Shown in pieces: positions 7,676 through 15,763 of a stretch of 64,000 nt of DNA. The notes under the pieces were generated by a model. It ran no database searches. It was not told the origin of the DNA and saw nothing but the letters and a program-made list of their open reading frames with translations. Origin of the DNA: Flavobacteriaceae bacterium UBA3356 (GTDB taxonomy: Bacteria > Bacteroidota > Bacteroidia > Flavobacteriales > Flavobacteriaceae); the NCBI GenBank assembly GCA_002360635.1, contig DEQW01000003.1, positions 456,966-520,965 of the forward strand, given 5' to 3'. Position 1 is the stretch's first letter, and the number at the start of each line of letters is the position of its first letter. Made by a program: the position numbers and the translations under genes.

Positions 7676-10028
7676 TATCTAGATGTTGTTTAAGTGCTTC
7701 TAATGTTGGTACTAATACTTGTCTGGCTTTACTGCCTTCAAACGGTCCTACAATTCCTGCTGCTTCCAGTTGGTCTATTATCCTTCCAGCTCTGTTATAG
7801 CCTAACTTTAATTTCCTTTGTAATAATGAAGCTGAACCTTGCTGAGCAATGACCAGTACTTCGGCAGCCTGTGGAAACAGTTTGTCCCGTTCGTCGATTA
7901 TATCATCAAGAGTTGTGCCACCTTCCTCACTTTCATATTCGGGTAACATATGGGCATCTGGATATGCTTTTTGCGAACCTATATAATCGGTTATATCTGC
8001 TATTTCAGGGGTATCGACAAAAGCACACTGTAGTCGTGTCAGGTCGTTTCCTTGAGTGTATAACATATCACCACGGCCAATCAGTTGGTCGGCACCAGAA
8101 TTATCAAGAATTGTTCGGGAATCAATCTTACTTGTTACCCTAAAAGCAATTCGGGCAGGGAAGTTGGCTTTGATAATACCTGTAATTACATTAACTGAAG
8201 GGCGTTGCGTGGCAACAATTAAATGGATACCAATGGCTCGTGCCAATTGTGCCAAACGGGCGATGGGTGTTTCTACCTCTTTACCGGCAGTCATAATCAA
8301 ATCGGCAAATTCGTCAATAACTAAAACGATATAAGGCAGAAAGCGGTGGCCATCGTTCGGGTTCAGCTTTCGTTTTTTAAATTTAGCGTTGTATTCTTTA
8401 ATATTTCGGCAAAATGCTTCTTTTAATAAATCGTAGCGGTCATCCATTTCAATACAAAGTGAGTTAAGGGTGTTGATCACTTTATTGGTATCGGTAATGA
8501 TGGCTTCTTCGCTATCGGGTAGTTTTGCCAAATAGTGGCGTTCAATTTTATTAAATAGCGTCAATTCTACTTTTTTGGGATCGACGAGTACAAATTTTAC
8601 TTCAGCAGGATGTTTTTTGTATAATAAGGAAGTAAGGATAGCATTCAATCCAACTGACTTACCTTGCCCGGTAGCACCTGCCATTAATAAGTGTGGCATT
8701 TTCGCTAGATCGACCACAAACGTTTCGTTACTAATGGTTTTACCCATTGCGAGTGGTAATTCCATTTCGGCTTTTTGAAACTTAGGAGAAGCAATTACCG
8801 AACGCATCGATACAATTCGTGCATCTTTGTTAGGTACTTCAATACCAATGGTTCCGCGGCCTGGAATAGGGGCGATAATTCTAATACCTAAGGCTGAAAG
8901 CGATAACGCAATATCATCTTCCAGATTTTTAATCTTTGAAATACGAATACCAGCATCAGGTACAATTTCATATAAGGTTACAGTCGGGCCAACGGTAGCT
9001 TTAATGTTTGATATACCAATCTTGTAGTTGTTAAGGGTTTCTACAATTCGGTTTTTGTTTTCTTCCAGTTCCTCTTGATTGATGGTAATGCCTTTACCAC
9101 CTGTATAATCTTTTAGCAGTTCAATAGTTGGAAATTTGTAATTACTGAGTTCTAAAGTAGGGTCAAACTCACCAAAGTCTGCCACTAATTTGTTACTTAG
9201 GTCATCTTCCACTTCTTCTTCCTCAACGGCTTCTTCCACTTCCATAGTGACGTCATTTTCTGAATCGGTTTTTGTAGTGGTCTTTACTTCAGGCTCTGCT
9301 TCTTTTTCTTTTGAAATATCTGTAGCGACGGTTGCTGTTTCTTGCGTAGTAACAGTATCGACTACCGATTTTTCATAATCAGTTTGCGAAGGCTTTTCTT
9401 CCGAAGCATCTTCAGAGAAATCATCTTTCAGTTCTTTTTTGGTCTTTTTGAATGCTGCCGCAACACGATCTGGAGTGACATTTAAGCGAATTACAAAATA
9501 AACAATGGCTAAAAATACCATTACTAAAATTGTTCCAGTTAAGCCTAAGTAATCTTGCGAAAGGTCATTTAATTCATAACCAATAACTCCGCTAAACAAA
9601 CTATTTGTTTCTGTAAAAAAACCGAAGAATACGGCAACCCATATCATCACTAATATTCCCCAAAACCAAAATCGTTTTAGTTGCGTTTTTGCATAATCGA
9701 AAAAATAGTAAATTCCAGTTAGTGTAATTAAAAAAGCGAGTATAAAAGCAGCAATACCGAAGCCTTCATACACAAAAAAGTGACCAAGGTTAGTACCAAA
9801 TTTACTGAGCCAGTTTTGGGTTTCCAACTCCCTTTCAGCTAAATTGCCAACTTCGCTTTGGTCTGCTTGCCAGGTAAAGAAGTAGGAGAAAAAAGATAGG
9901 ATTAAAGCCAGCCCTAAGAAAAATAAAAAACCACCTAAAACAATTTTTTGCTGTTTTGAAAGGGCAAAAGTGATCTTTTTACGCGGCGCCTTGGTTTTTT
10001 TAGTTGCTTTTTTCTTTTTTCTCGCCAT
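7656..10028 (-). CDS. ftsK: DNA translocase FtsK
   Basis: FtsK couples chromosome segregation to division, pumping DNA at the septum and activating XerCD. The start is taken at MARKKKKATKK (790 residues) because the longer in-frame version begins before a candidate -7 element (10053-10060). A basic N-terminus is followed by four membrane helices (to about residue 180), an acidic low-complexity linker (EVEEAVEEEEVEDD) and the motor domain. Walker A is GATGQGKSVGLNA and Walker B is YIVLVIDEFADLI. The gamma winged-helix domain at the end (VLVIAQQGSASLLQRKLKLGYNRAG) should read KOPS-like polar sequences. The length is typical for Bacteroidota. lolA overlaps its 3' end. Confidence 0.95.
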   Translation of the reverse strand: MARKKKKATKKTKAPRKKITFALSKQQKIVLGGFLFFLGLALILSFFSYFFTWQADQSEVGNLAERELETQNWLSKFGTNLGHFFVYEGFGIAAFILAFLITLTGIYYFFDYAKTQLKRFWFWGILVMIWVAVFFGFFTETNSLFSGVIGYELNDLSQDYLGLTGTILVMVFLAIVYFVIRLNVTPDRVAAAFKKTKKELKDDFSEDASEEKPSQTDYEKSVVDTVTTQETATVATDISKEKEAEPEVKTTTKTDSENDVTMEVEEAVEEEEVEDDLSNKLVADFGEFDPTLELSNYKFPTIELLKDYTGGKGITINQEELEENKNRIVETLNNYKIGISNIKATVGPTVTLYEIVPDAGIRISKIKNLEDDIALSLSALGIRIIAPIPGRGTIGIEVPNKDARIVSMRSVIASPKFQKAEMELPLAMGKTISNETFVVDLAKMPHLLMAGATGQGKSVGLNAILTSLLYKKHPAEVKFVLVDPKKVELTLFNKIERHYLAKLPDSEEAIITDTNKVINTLNSLCIEMDDRYDLLKEAFCRNIKEYNAKFKKRKLNPNDGHRFLPYIVLVIDEFADLIMTAGKEVETPIARLAQLARAIGIHLIVATQRPSVNVITGIIKANFPARIAFRVTSKIDSRTILDNSGADQLIGRGDMLYTQGNDLTRLQCAFVDTPEIADITDYIGSQKAYPDAHMLPEYESEEGGTTLDDIIDERDKLFPQAAEVLVIAQQGSASLLQRKLKLGYNRAGRIIDQLEAAGIVGPFEGSKARQVLVPTLEALKQHLDNENNDA

Positions 10029-10052
10029 TGGAGGGTTGGGTTGTCTTTTCAG

Positions 10053-10060
10053 CAAAAATA
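10053..10060 (-). promoter_or_regulatory. -7 element TATTTTTG before ftsK
   Basis: TATTTTTG on the minus strand lies 24 bases before the chosen ftsK start. It fits TAnnTTTG but has no well-placed -33 element. Confidence 0.35.
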
Positions 10061-10122
10061 CAATATAGAACGTCACAAACTACATAAAATTTTATAAATG
10101 GTAAAATGAACTTTTGCCAAGT

Positions 10123-11109
10123 TTATGAAGATGGTTCAATGTTGGGTAATGTGTAATTAATTAAAATTTGATTGTTGTCCCTCCACTGTATCCAACCTGT
10201 ACCCAAGTTACGGTAATCCTTGTTTTGCAGATTGACTTTAAGCCATTGAGAGGTTACGGTAATCACTTTCATATTAACAAAAAGGGTGTTTACTTCACTT
10301 GCATTTGCCAATGGTTTTATTTTTGGAGTTTGTTTTTTACCTGAAATAAAAGACACGTTATTAGTTGTCAATAAAAAATCTGGCCAAAAGAGTAAAGTGC
10401 CTTGATTTTTGTCGATTAAAGCAGTTTTACCGTTTTTTGAATTGACTTCAATTTCAATAAATTCCCGTCCTACAGTTAGAGCCTTAAAATAAAAAATACC
10501 GAATTGTGAGTTCATAGCTTCAGGCCACAAATAGGGTGGGGCAGAAATAAGTTTAAAATCACCAAATTGATCACGCCCCAGAGCAAGGCTATCTTGCGGA
10601 GTATGTTCTCTAACAGTTTTTTCTGTGGTGACATTTCCATAAAAATAGAGTGCGGGATGTTCAAAAAAGTTGGGTTTGAAAAAGCCGATACCTAATTCTT
10701 TTTCTTCTGAATTCACAAGGATTTTAGTATTATTAGGCCTTAGCAAGGCTGTGGGCTCTGTCTTCGTTTCCGTGGTTGGTGTCCTTTTGAAGTTGGGTTG
10801 TTCTTCTTGAACTTTTTGACGTTCTAAATAACGATAATGTGTAATACCGTAAGCAATTGCAAGCAATAAAAGAAGTATCCAATTGAAACGGACAATAAGT
10901 TTGTGCTTTGCTTGGTAAGCAATGAAAAAAGAAACGATAAAAGCAATACCCCCAAACAATAAACCATAGCCTAAAACAATGGCGCCACCTGCAAGACCTT
11001 GTCCCTTGCCAGCACCTATCAACGCTGCAAAGTAAAGCCCAGCCATAAAAAAGGTGAGCAACATTAAAATGTAAAATGCTATTCGAACTGGTTTGAAAAA
11101 GTTTTTCAT
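10123..11109 (-). CDS. unknown membrane protein, paralogue of the 11.3-11.9 kb protein
   Basis: This 328-residue protein has three N-terminal membrane helices (about 10-32, 38-65 and 75-92) and then a soluble domain of about 200 residues. The soluble part is clearly related to the neighbouring secreted protein at 11269-11919. Shared features are GIGFFKPNFFEHPALYFYG against GEGFFSPKTDEIETLYLYD, GREFIEIEVNSKNGKTA against GRDYSEIIINEETGKTA, and GWIQWRDNNQILINYTL against GWIRWRKDGNLLISYNL. So one paralogue is membrane-tethered and the other is exported. I do not recognise the domain. The hydrophobic/tryptophan pattern suggests a small beta-sheet fold, not an enzyme with visible catalytic motifs. 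Confidence 0.75.
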   Translation of the reverse strand: MKNFFKPVRIAFYILMLLTFFMAGLYFAALIGAGKGQGLAGGAIVLGYGLLFGGIAFIVSFFIAYQAKHKLIVRFNWILLLLLAIAYGITHYRYLERQKVQEEQPNFKRTPTTETKTEPTALLRPNNTKILVNSEEKELGIGFFKPNFFEHPALYFYGNVTTEKTVREHTPQDSLALGRDQFGDFKLISAPPYLWPEAMNSQFGIFYFKALTVGREFIEIEVNSKNGKTALIDKNQGTLLFWPDFLLTTNNVSFISGKKQTPKIKPLANASEVNTLFVNMKVITVTSQWLKVNLQNKDYRNLGTGWIQWRDNNQILINYTLPNIEPSS

Positions 11110-11177
11110 AATATGAGATTTCAGAAGTTATACTTAACATTTTAGCTTTGGTACAATTCAAAAAAAAGCGAAATCAC

Positions 11178-11202
11178 CTACTTGTTAATGGTCAACAAGT
11201 AG
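11178..11202. repeat. perfect 9-bp inverted repeat
   Basis: ctacttgtt and aacaagtag are separated by 7 bases. The element lies between the two paralogous genes, downstream of the 11.3-11.9 kb gene and upstream of the 10.1-11.1 kb gene on the minus strand. No T-run follows on either strand, so an operator or mRNA hairpin is as likely as a terminator. Confidence 0.6.
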
Positions 11203-11268
11203 TGAGATAATGTTGCTTACTTTTTCTTGTTCTTTTAAAGCGCCCAATTGATAGAAGTTTACAACTTG

Positions 11269-11919
11269 TTAGGCAAATAGATTATAGCTTATTAACAAAT
11301 TCCCGTCTTTTCTCCAGCGTATCCAGCCTTTTCCTTTAACGGTATTATAATCATCTGCTAATATTTCAACTTCCATCCAATCGCCCATCACGTAACGAAC
11401 CCTAAAATTGGTTGGACTGACAACACGCCCAGCTGATTTAATCATGGGGTTATCAAATACTTTTTGATTGGTATCTATAAATTCAACCGAATGGCAATTC
11501 AGGAAAAATTCCGCCCATGTTATAAAGTTTCCCTGCCAAGTACTTACGTATGCAGTTTTACCGGTTTCTTCGTTAATAATAATTTCAGAATAATCACGTC
11601 CTAGTTTTTTTACTCGTAACATAAATACACCATAATCCAATTTTTCGTGAAAGGGGGCAAAGTCCTTTGGCGCATAACCAATGCCGTCAACGTGGTTTGC
11701 GTGTCGTTTTACAAAAGTAATACTGTCAACAGGGCGCTCTTGGCTGCCAGCTCGGCTGTTTGGAATATCATATAAATAGAGGGTTTCAATTTCATCTGTT
11801 TTTGGTGAAAAGAAACCTTCACCTAGTTTATTTAACTGTTGTCCTTTAACTAGGGTTATATGAAAAACAAGTAAGAAAAAAATTAAATTAGATATCCTTG
11901 TCAACATTAATACAATCAT
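11269..11919 (-). CDS. unknown secreted protein, paralogue of the 10.1-11.1 kb protein
   Basis: This 216-residue protein has an N-terminal signal peptide (MLTRISNLIFFLLVFHITLVKGQ), and its mature part is homologous to the soluble domain of the downstream membrane protein (see 10123-11109). It lacks that protein's three membrane helices. Its start lies only 2 bases after the stop of the vWA gene at 11922-13310, so the two form an operon and probably act together in the periplasm or at the cell surface. There is no recognised family and no evident catalytic residues. Confidence 0.75.
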   Translation of the reverse strand: MIVLMLTRISNLIFFLLVFHITLVKGQQLNKLGEGFFSPKTDEIETLYLYDIPNSRAGSQERPVDSITFVKRHANHVDGIGYAPKDFAPFHEKLDYGVFMLRVKKLGRDYSEIIINEETGKTAYVSTWQGNFITWAEFFLNCHSVEFIDTNQKVFDNPMIKSAGRVVSPTNFRVRYVMGDWMEVEILADDYNTVKGKGWIRWRKDGNLLISYNLFA

Positions 11920-11921
11920 TT

Positions 11922-13310
11922 TTAAAAGTTTAATGTTTTAGTTGTGGAGTCCCCGGTTTTCACTTCTATGGTAAAATTTTGTGAATTCCTATCTTTATAG
12001 TTTCCAAGTGGCGTAACCTTTACAGTATAGGTGCCAGGGTTGAGTAAAAATTTTGCTCCTCGGTTGTAAGTGCGACTTCCATCTACATGGTTTCCAGAAT
12101 TTTTTTCTTTTAGGGTAACCATGGTATCGATTGAGTTTTCTCCAACCTTAGCATCTATAAAAAAAGTTCCTGTATTGAAATTATGTGATATTTCAGTAAC
12201 CTCACCGGCTGTAACAGTTATATTTTTTTTCTTCTGAAATGTATTGAGCCCTTTCATAGCTAATGCCTGAAATTCTACTGTGTAAGTGCCTGGGTTTACT
12301 TCTAGTTCTTTAACCCTGCCATAGGTGCGTCCAGTCGCAACCACTTTATCATTTTCATCTTTAATTTTTACAGTACTGTCCCACCCTTCACCATTGTTAG
12401 TGGTGGTAGATGCAATTTTTCCTCCATCAAAACTAATGGTGTGTTCTGTTTTTTTGTCGTCAAAACTTTCTACATTTTTTACAGTAATTGCCTGAACATT
12501 ACTAGACAAAGGCTTGGCGGTTAAATCGTATTTTCCACTCGGTAAGTACATATAACGTGTTTCTCCATAAGTACGTAACGCATTTACCTCTTCTTCGGTT
12601 CCAGTTTTATAGGCCCTAACCCAAGCATCTATTGGTTTGTCATTTTTTATGGCATAAACGCCAAAATTTCCTTCTTTTTTGTCAATGGTTTGTGTTGCCA
12701 CTTCACTCATGGCATCCCCTAAGCCACTTGCATCGGCAGCATCGTAATAATTACCGTCACCTGCTTTTGCAGCACATTTTAGTTGTTCGGTCTCACTGTT
12801 TTTCAATCCGAAGCCTACGATGTGTAATTTAAAATCGATGCCTTCTTTTTTGGCTTTTGTTACAACGTCACATATGTTGCCGTCGCAGGATTCGATTCCA
12901 TCAGTAATTAAAACAATCGTTGCTTTTTCTTTATTTTTTCGAAGTTGGTCTATTACTGTTGTAGCTGAATAGGCGAGGGGTGTTTTTCCCAATGGTTTAA
13001 TTTTTTTTACAGCGGAAGAAACACTACTTTTTGAAGTATTGCTTATAGGCAGCAAAGTTTCTACGTCGCGGCAATCGCCTTTTTCACGATGCCCATACGC
13101 TACAAGACCAATTTTTTGGTTTTCAGCAAAATCGTTAATGGATTCTGAAAGGACTGAGGAAGCAATTTCCATTTTGGTTTTTCCTTCCATCTGGCCCCAC
13201 ATAGAACCACTAGCATCATAGATAAAAACAATGGGAGAGGGGCTTTCGGATTGTGCGTTTAACTGAAATACAAACAGAAAAGCACAGACAAGAATTGCTA
13301 ATTTTTTCAT
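11922..13310 (-). CDS. secreted von Willebrand factor A protein with three C-terminal repeats
   Basis: After a signal peptide (MKKLAILVCAFLFVFQLNAQ), residues about 26-205 form a vWA domain. It has the metal-ion-dependent adhesion motif DASGS (32-36), the threonine of KTPLAYS and the aspartate of LITDGIESCDG. CxDV-type cysteines (GDCRDVE, ESCDGNICDV, KCAAKAGDG) suggest disulfides. The rest contains three similar beta modules, each with a TYG/TYN turn and a PGTYTV or SGKYDL strand: about 215-275, 295-365 and 370-440. Such vWA proteins usually bind protein ligands in a metal-dependent way. It heads an operon with the secreted unknown protein that follows 2 bases later. The repeats look carbohydrate-binding or adhesive, but that is an inference. 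Confidence 0.85.
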   Translation of the reverse strand: MKKLAILVCAFLFVFQLNAQSESPSPIVFIYDASGSMWGQMEGKTKMEIASSVLSESINDFAENQKIGLVAYGHREKGDCRDVETLLPISNTSKSSVSSAVKKIKPLGKTPLAYSATTVIDQLRKNKEKATIVLITDGIESCDGNICDVVTKAKKEGIDFKLHIVGFGLKNSETEQLKCAAKAGDGNYYDAADASGLGDAMSEVATQTIDKKEGNFGVYAIKNDKPIDAWVRAYKTGTEEEVNALRTYGETRYMYLPSGKYDLTAKPLSSNVQAITVKNVESFDDKKTEHTISFDGGKIASTTTNNGEGWDSTVKIKDENDKVVATGRTYGRVKELEVNPGTYTVEFQALAMKGLNTFQKKKNITVTAGEVTEISHNFNTGTFFIDAKVGENSIDTMVTLKEKNSGNHVDGSRTYNRGAKFLLNPGTYTVKVTPLGNYKDRNSQNFTIEVKTGDSTTKTLNF

Positions 13311-13402
13311 AATTAATTTATTTGGTCGTATTAAAGTTAACCAAAAAAATTAAATGAAAGTAGTTTTACGCTGTAGTAATTAACTGACTGTTAGTGTTTT
13401 GT

Positions 13403-13762
13403 TTAAAATTTTGGTATGTAAATAATGCACCCAATTATAACAGCACCAATAGCGGCAAAGAAAACAGCACCAGCGGCTACATCTTTAATGAAACCTATTT
13501 TACTATGAAAGTCTGGATGGACAAAATCGGCTATTTCTTCAGTAGCTGTATTTAATCCTTCAATGCTCATTACTAATGCAATTGCAAATATTTGCAACAT
13601 CCACTCGATTGAAGAAATTTCAAAATAAAACCCTGCAACTGTCATCACAATAGCGATAAATGCCTGAACTTGTATGCTAGGTTCCTTTTTAAGAAGCATC
13701 CAGGCGCCTTTTGCAGCATAACCGCAACCTTTTAAGCGTTTTCCGAGAAACGAATTCCACAT
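13403..13762 (-). CDS. dgkA: diacylglycerol/undecaprenol kinase family protein
   Basis: This 119-residue integral membrane protein of the prokaryotic DgkA family phosphorylates diacylglycerol or undecaprenol. It has three predicted helices and the family signature SIEGLNTATEEIAD, whose glutamates bind Mg-ATP, followed by KIGFIKDVAAGAVFFAA. An N-terminal amphipathic segment (KRLKGCGYAAKGAWMLLKKEPS) matches the usual start. Gram-negative members mostly use diacylglycerol and Gram-positive ones undecaprenol; the substrate cannot be decided here. The tpx stop is 1 base upstream, so the two are probably co-transcribed. Confidence 0.88.
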   Translation of the reverse strand: MWNSFLGKRLKGCGYAAKGAWMLLKKEPSIQVQAFIAIVMTVAGFYFEISSIEWMLQIFAIALVMSIEGLNTATEEIADFVHPDFHSKIGFIKDVAAGAVFFAAIGAVIIGCIIYIPKF

Positions 13763-13763
13763 A

Positions 13764-14264
13764 TTAGAGCAATGGTTTTAAAGCTGAAAGGTAATCGGGC
13801 TCCTCACCAATTTCGGGCACTTGTTGTGAGTGAAGTACGGTTCCTTCTTCGTCTAAAACAATAACAGCTCTTGAATGAAGCCCTTCTAAAGCACCACTGA
13901 TCATTTCCAGCCCATATTCTTTTCCGAAGTTTCCGGTTTTAAAGTCTGAAAGATTGGTCACGTTGGTAATATCTTCATCGCTTACAAAACGTTTTTGAGC
14001 AAACGGAAGATCGCGTGAAATACACAAAACTTCTGTGTTCTTTAAGCCTGTGGCTTTTTTATTGAATTTTCTCACTGAAGTAGCGCAAACATTGGTGTCA
14101 ATACTCGGAAAGATGTTTAAAATCACGCGCTTTCCTTTGTAGTCTTTTAAAGTTTTGGTTGACATGTCTTGAGCGGTCAATTTGAAGTTTGGCACCTTAT
14201 CGCCTTTTTGTGGTAGTTTTCCGGAAGTTTCAATGCTATTTCCGCCTAATGTAATTTTTGCCAT
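13764..14264 (-). CDS. tpx: thiol peroxidase (Tpx-type peroxiredoxin)
   Basis: Tpx reduces lipid and organic peroxides. The start is set at MAKITLGGNSIETSG, giving 166 residues, the normal size; an in-frame ATG 15 codons earlier adds a non-homologous tail. The peroxidatic cysteine is C60 in PSIDTNVCATSVRKFN. C81 (VLCISRDLPFAQKRF) matches E. coli C82, but the usual resolving cysteine (E. coli C95, in RFC) is Val94 here. The enzyme may therefore use C81 or an outside thiol. The thioredoxin and 2-Cys peroxiredoxin genes lie just upstream on the same strand, separated by a terminator, and dgkA follows directly. Confidence 0.9.
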   Translation of the reverse strand: MAKITLGGNSIETSGKLPQKGDKVPNFKLTAQDMSTKTLKDYKGKRVILNIFPSIDTNVCATSVRKFNKKATGLKNTEVLCISRDLPFAQKRFVSDEDITNVTNLSDFKTGNFGKEYGLEMISGALEGLHSRAVIVLDEEGTVLHSQQVPEIGEEPDYLSALKPLL

Positions 14265-14357
14265 TTCTTTTATTTTTTTTTGAAATATAAAGTTACACAA
14301 ACCTTTCATTGAAGCTTCTAAAAGTTATCATAAACATTTATTCATTTCTGAAAATAA

Positions 14358-14390
14358 AAATCCCCCTACAACTAATTTGAAGGGGGATTT
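14358..14390 (-). terminator. rho-independent terminator after the Prx-Trx operon
   Basis: aaatccccct and agggggattt form a perfect 10-bp stem with a 13-base loop. On the minus strand it is followed by TTTTTATTTTC. It separates the peroxiredoxin/thioredoxin operon from tpx. Confidence 0.85.
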
Positions 14391-14411
14391 GTAAATGTTA
14401 TTTGTTACGTG

Positions 14412-14660
14412 CTACCGATCTATGGAACCAATTACTTTTTTTGAAAAAGCGTTGGCTGCATCTCGTTCCGGCATTCCGTCTTCGATCATTTGATGAACTT
14501 CGACAGCACCACAAAGATTGGTGATCAATTCACCTACTACGTTTAATTCTTCATCGCTAATACGATTGTATTCGCTGAACGACTCTAAAACCTCAATGCA
14601 GTTTTCTATTTGTGCTGTAGAGTTATTACGTTGTAAGTGTCTAATTACTGGCAACTTCAT
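14412..14660 (-). CDS. small conserved helical protein (DUF6952-like)
   Basis: This 82-residue, mostly helical protein (MKLPVIRHLQRNN, then IENCIEVLESFSEYNRISDEELNVVGELITNLCGAVEVHQMI) overlaps the end of the thioredoxin gene by 20 bases. It sits third in a peroxiredoxin-thioredoxin-small protein operon. The same gene trio recurs in flavobacteria as I recall it, and the name DUF6952 is from memory. Two cysteines are present (in ENCIEV and NLCGAV) but no known redox motif. It may be an accessory factor of the peroxide-reducing pair. Confidence 0.7.
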   Translation of the reverse strand: MKLPVIRHLQRNNSTAQIENCIEVLESFSEYNRISDEELNVVGELITNLCGAVEVHQMIEDGMPERDAANAFSKKVIGSIDR

Positions 14661-14955
14661 CTACTAATTCTTTTAATGGATCAAACTTGTTGGTTTGAAC
14701 CTGATTAACAAATTTTCCGTCCTTGAAGGTCGCAAATGTCGGAAGGTTATCTACAGTAGCCATCTTTCGGCTTTCTGGAAATTTTTCTGCGTCAACAAGC
14801 ACGAATTTAAAGTTTTCCGTTTCATTGGAAAGCTTTTTAAATTTTGGCTTCATCAATCTACAGTTACCACACCAGGATGCAGCGTACTGTACCACAACAT
14901 TTTGCTCTTCTTCAACCAGTTGTTTTAGACTATCTTCTTTAAGCTCTACTAACAT
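14641..14955 (-). CDS. thioredoxin family protein, CGNC active site
   Basis: This 104-residue cytoplasmic thioredoxin fold has its redox centre at WCGNC (C29, C32) in place of the classical CGPC. The cis-proline region is DNLPTFATFKDG. Replacing proline with asparagine in CxxC usually raises the redox potential. The gene starts 5 bases after the Prx stop and overlaps the next gene, so it most likely recycles the adjacent 2-Cys peroxiredoxin; that role is inferred from the operon. Confidence 0.88.
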   Translation of the reverse strand: MLVELKEDSLKQLVEEEQNVVVQYAASWCGNCRLMKPKFKKLSNETENFKFVLVDAEKFPESRKMATVDNLPTFATFKDGKFVNQVQTNKFDPLKELVDEVASN

Positions 14956-14960
14956 ACTGT

Positions 14961-15596
14961 TTAGTTTTGTAGGTATGTAGCAACGCCATCGCGAGTGGCG
15001 ATCATTCCTTCTTTACCTTCTTCCCAGTTTGCAGGGCATACTTCACCTTTTTCTTGAACGTGAGTATACGCATCAACTAATCTTAGGTATTCGTTTACAT
15101 TACGGCCTAATGGCATATCGTTTACACTTTCGTGGAATATTTTACCTTCTTCATCAATTAGGTAAGTAGCACGGTATGTTACATTAGAACCTTTAAGGGT
15201 AACTAAATCCTGCTCTTCGTCATACGATTCACCTTCAATATCAAGAATACCTAACGCACTTGAAAGGTTACGGTTTGTATCTGCCAATAATGGATAAGTA
15301 ACGCCTTCAATACCACCATTGTCTCTTGGTGTGTTTAACCACGCAAAGTGAACTTCAGGAGTATCGCAAGAAGCTCCAATTACCATTGTGTTTTTATCTT
15401 CAAATTGCTTTAAAGCCTCTTGAAATTTATGAATTTCAGTAGGGCACACATAGGTGAAATCTTTTGGGTACCAGAATAAGATTACTTTTTTATTATTCTT
15501 TTTAGCTTCTTCCAGAACGTTTATTTGAAGGGTGTCGCCCATCTCGTTCATAGCATCTACTGTAATGTTTGGAAACTGTTTTCCTACTAATGACAT
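14961..15596 (-). CDS. 2-Cys peroxiredoxin (AhpC/Prx1 family)
   Basis: This 211-residue peroxiredoxin removes hydrogen peroxide and organic peroxides. The peroxidatic cysteine is C51 in DFTYVCPTE, with the supporting threonine and a downstream arginine, and the resolving cysteine is C187 in GEVCPANW, the typical two-cysteine arrangement. A long C-terminal tail (GKEGMIATRDGVATYLQN) extends past the resolving cysteine; tails with YF/YL ends influence sensitivity to over-oxidation. It leads an operon with the CGNC thioredoxin. A -7 element lies 38 bases upstream. OxyR at 42.9-43.8 kb is a plausible regulator but no operator was identified. Confidence 0.93.
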   Translation of the reverse strand: MSLVGKQFPNITVDAMNEMGDTLQINVLEEAKKNNKKVILFWYPKDFTYVCPTEIHKFQEALKQFEDKNTMVIGASCDTPEVHFAWLNTPRDNGGIEGVTYPLLADTNRNLSSALGILDIEGESYDEEQDLVTLKGSNVTYRATYLIDEEGKIFHESVNDMPLGRNVNEYLRLVDAYTHVQEKGEVCPANWEEGKEGMIATRDGVATYLQN

Positions 15597-15634
15597 ATAA
15601 TTTTATTTTAAGGGTTATTGTTTATTTTCACTGA

Positions 15635-15642
15635 CAAAAATA
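15635..15642 (-). promoter_or_regulatory. -7 element TATTTTTG before the Prx operon
   Basis: TATTTTTG on the minus strand lies 38 bases before the peroxiredoxin start codon and fits TAnnTTTG. No -33 element is evident, which would be consistent with an activator-dependent promoter. Confidence 0.4.
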
Positions 15643-15763
15643 GAAGAAATAAACGCTTCATTTTCTAAATGAAAACGTAAAATTCTATCTAAGTATAAAC
15701 AAAACAAATAGTTGTTGGTTGAAACTATAAGTAAAGTATTTCAACACTTGTGATGTATATATT

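Noticed and set aside
10123..13310. vWA cassette considered as a toxin-antitoxin or defence system
   Set aside because: No nuclease, NTPase or toxin motifs were seen in any of the three proteins, and all are envelope-targeted.
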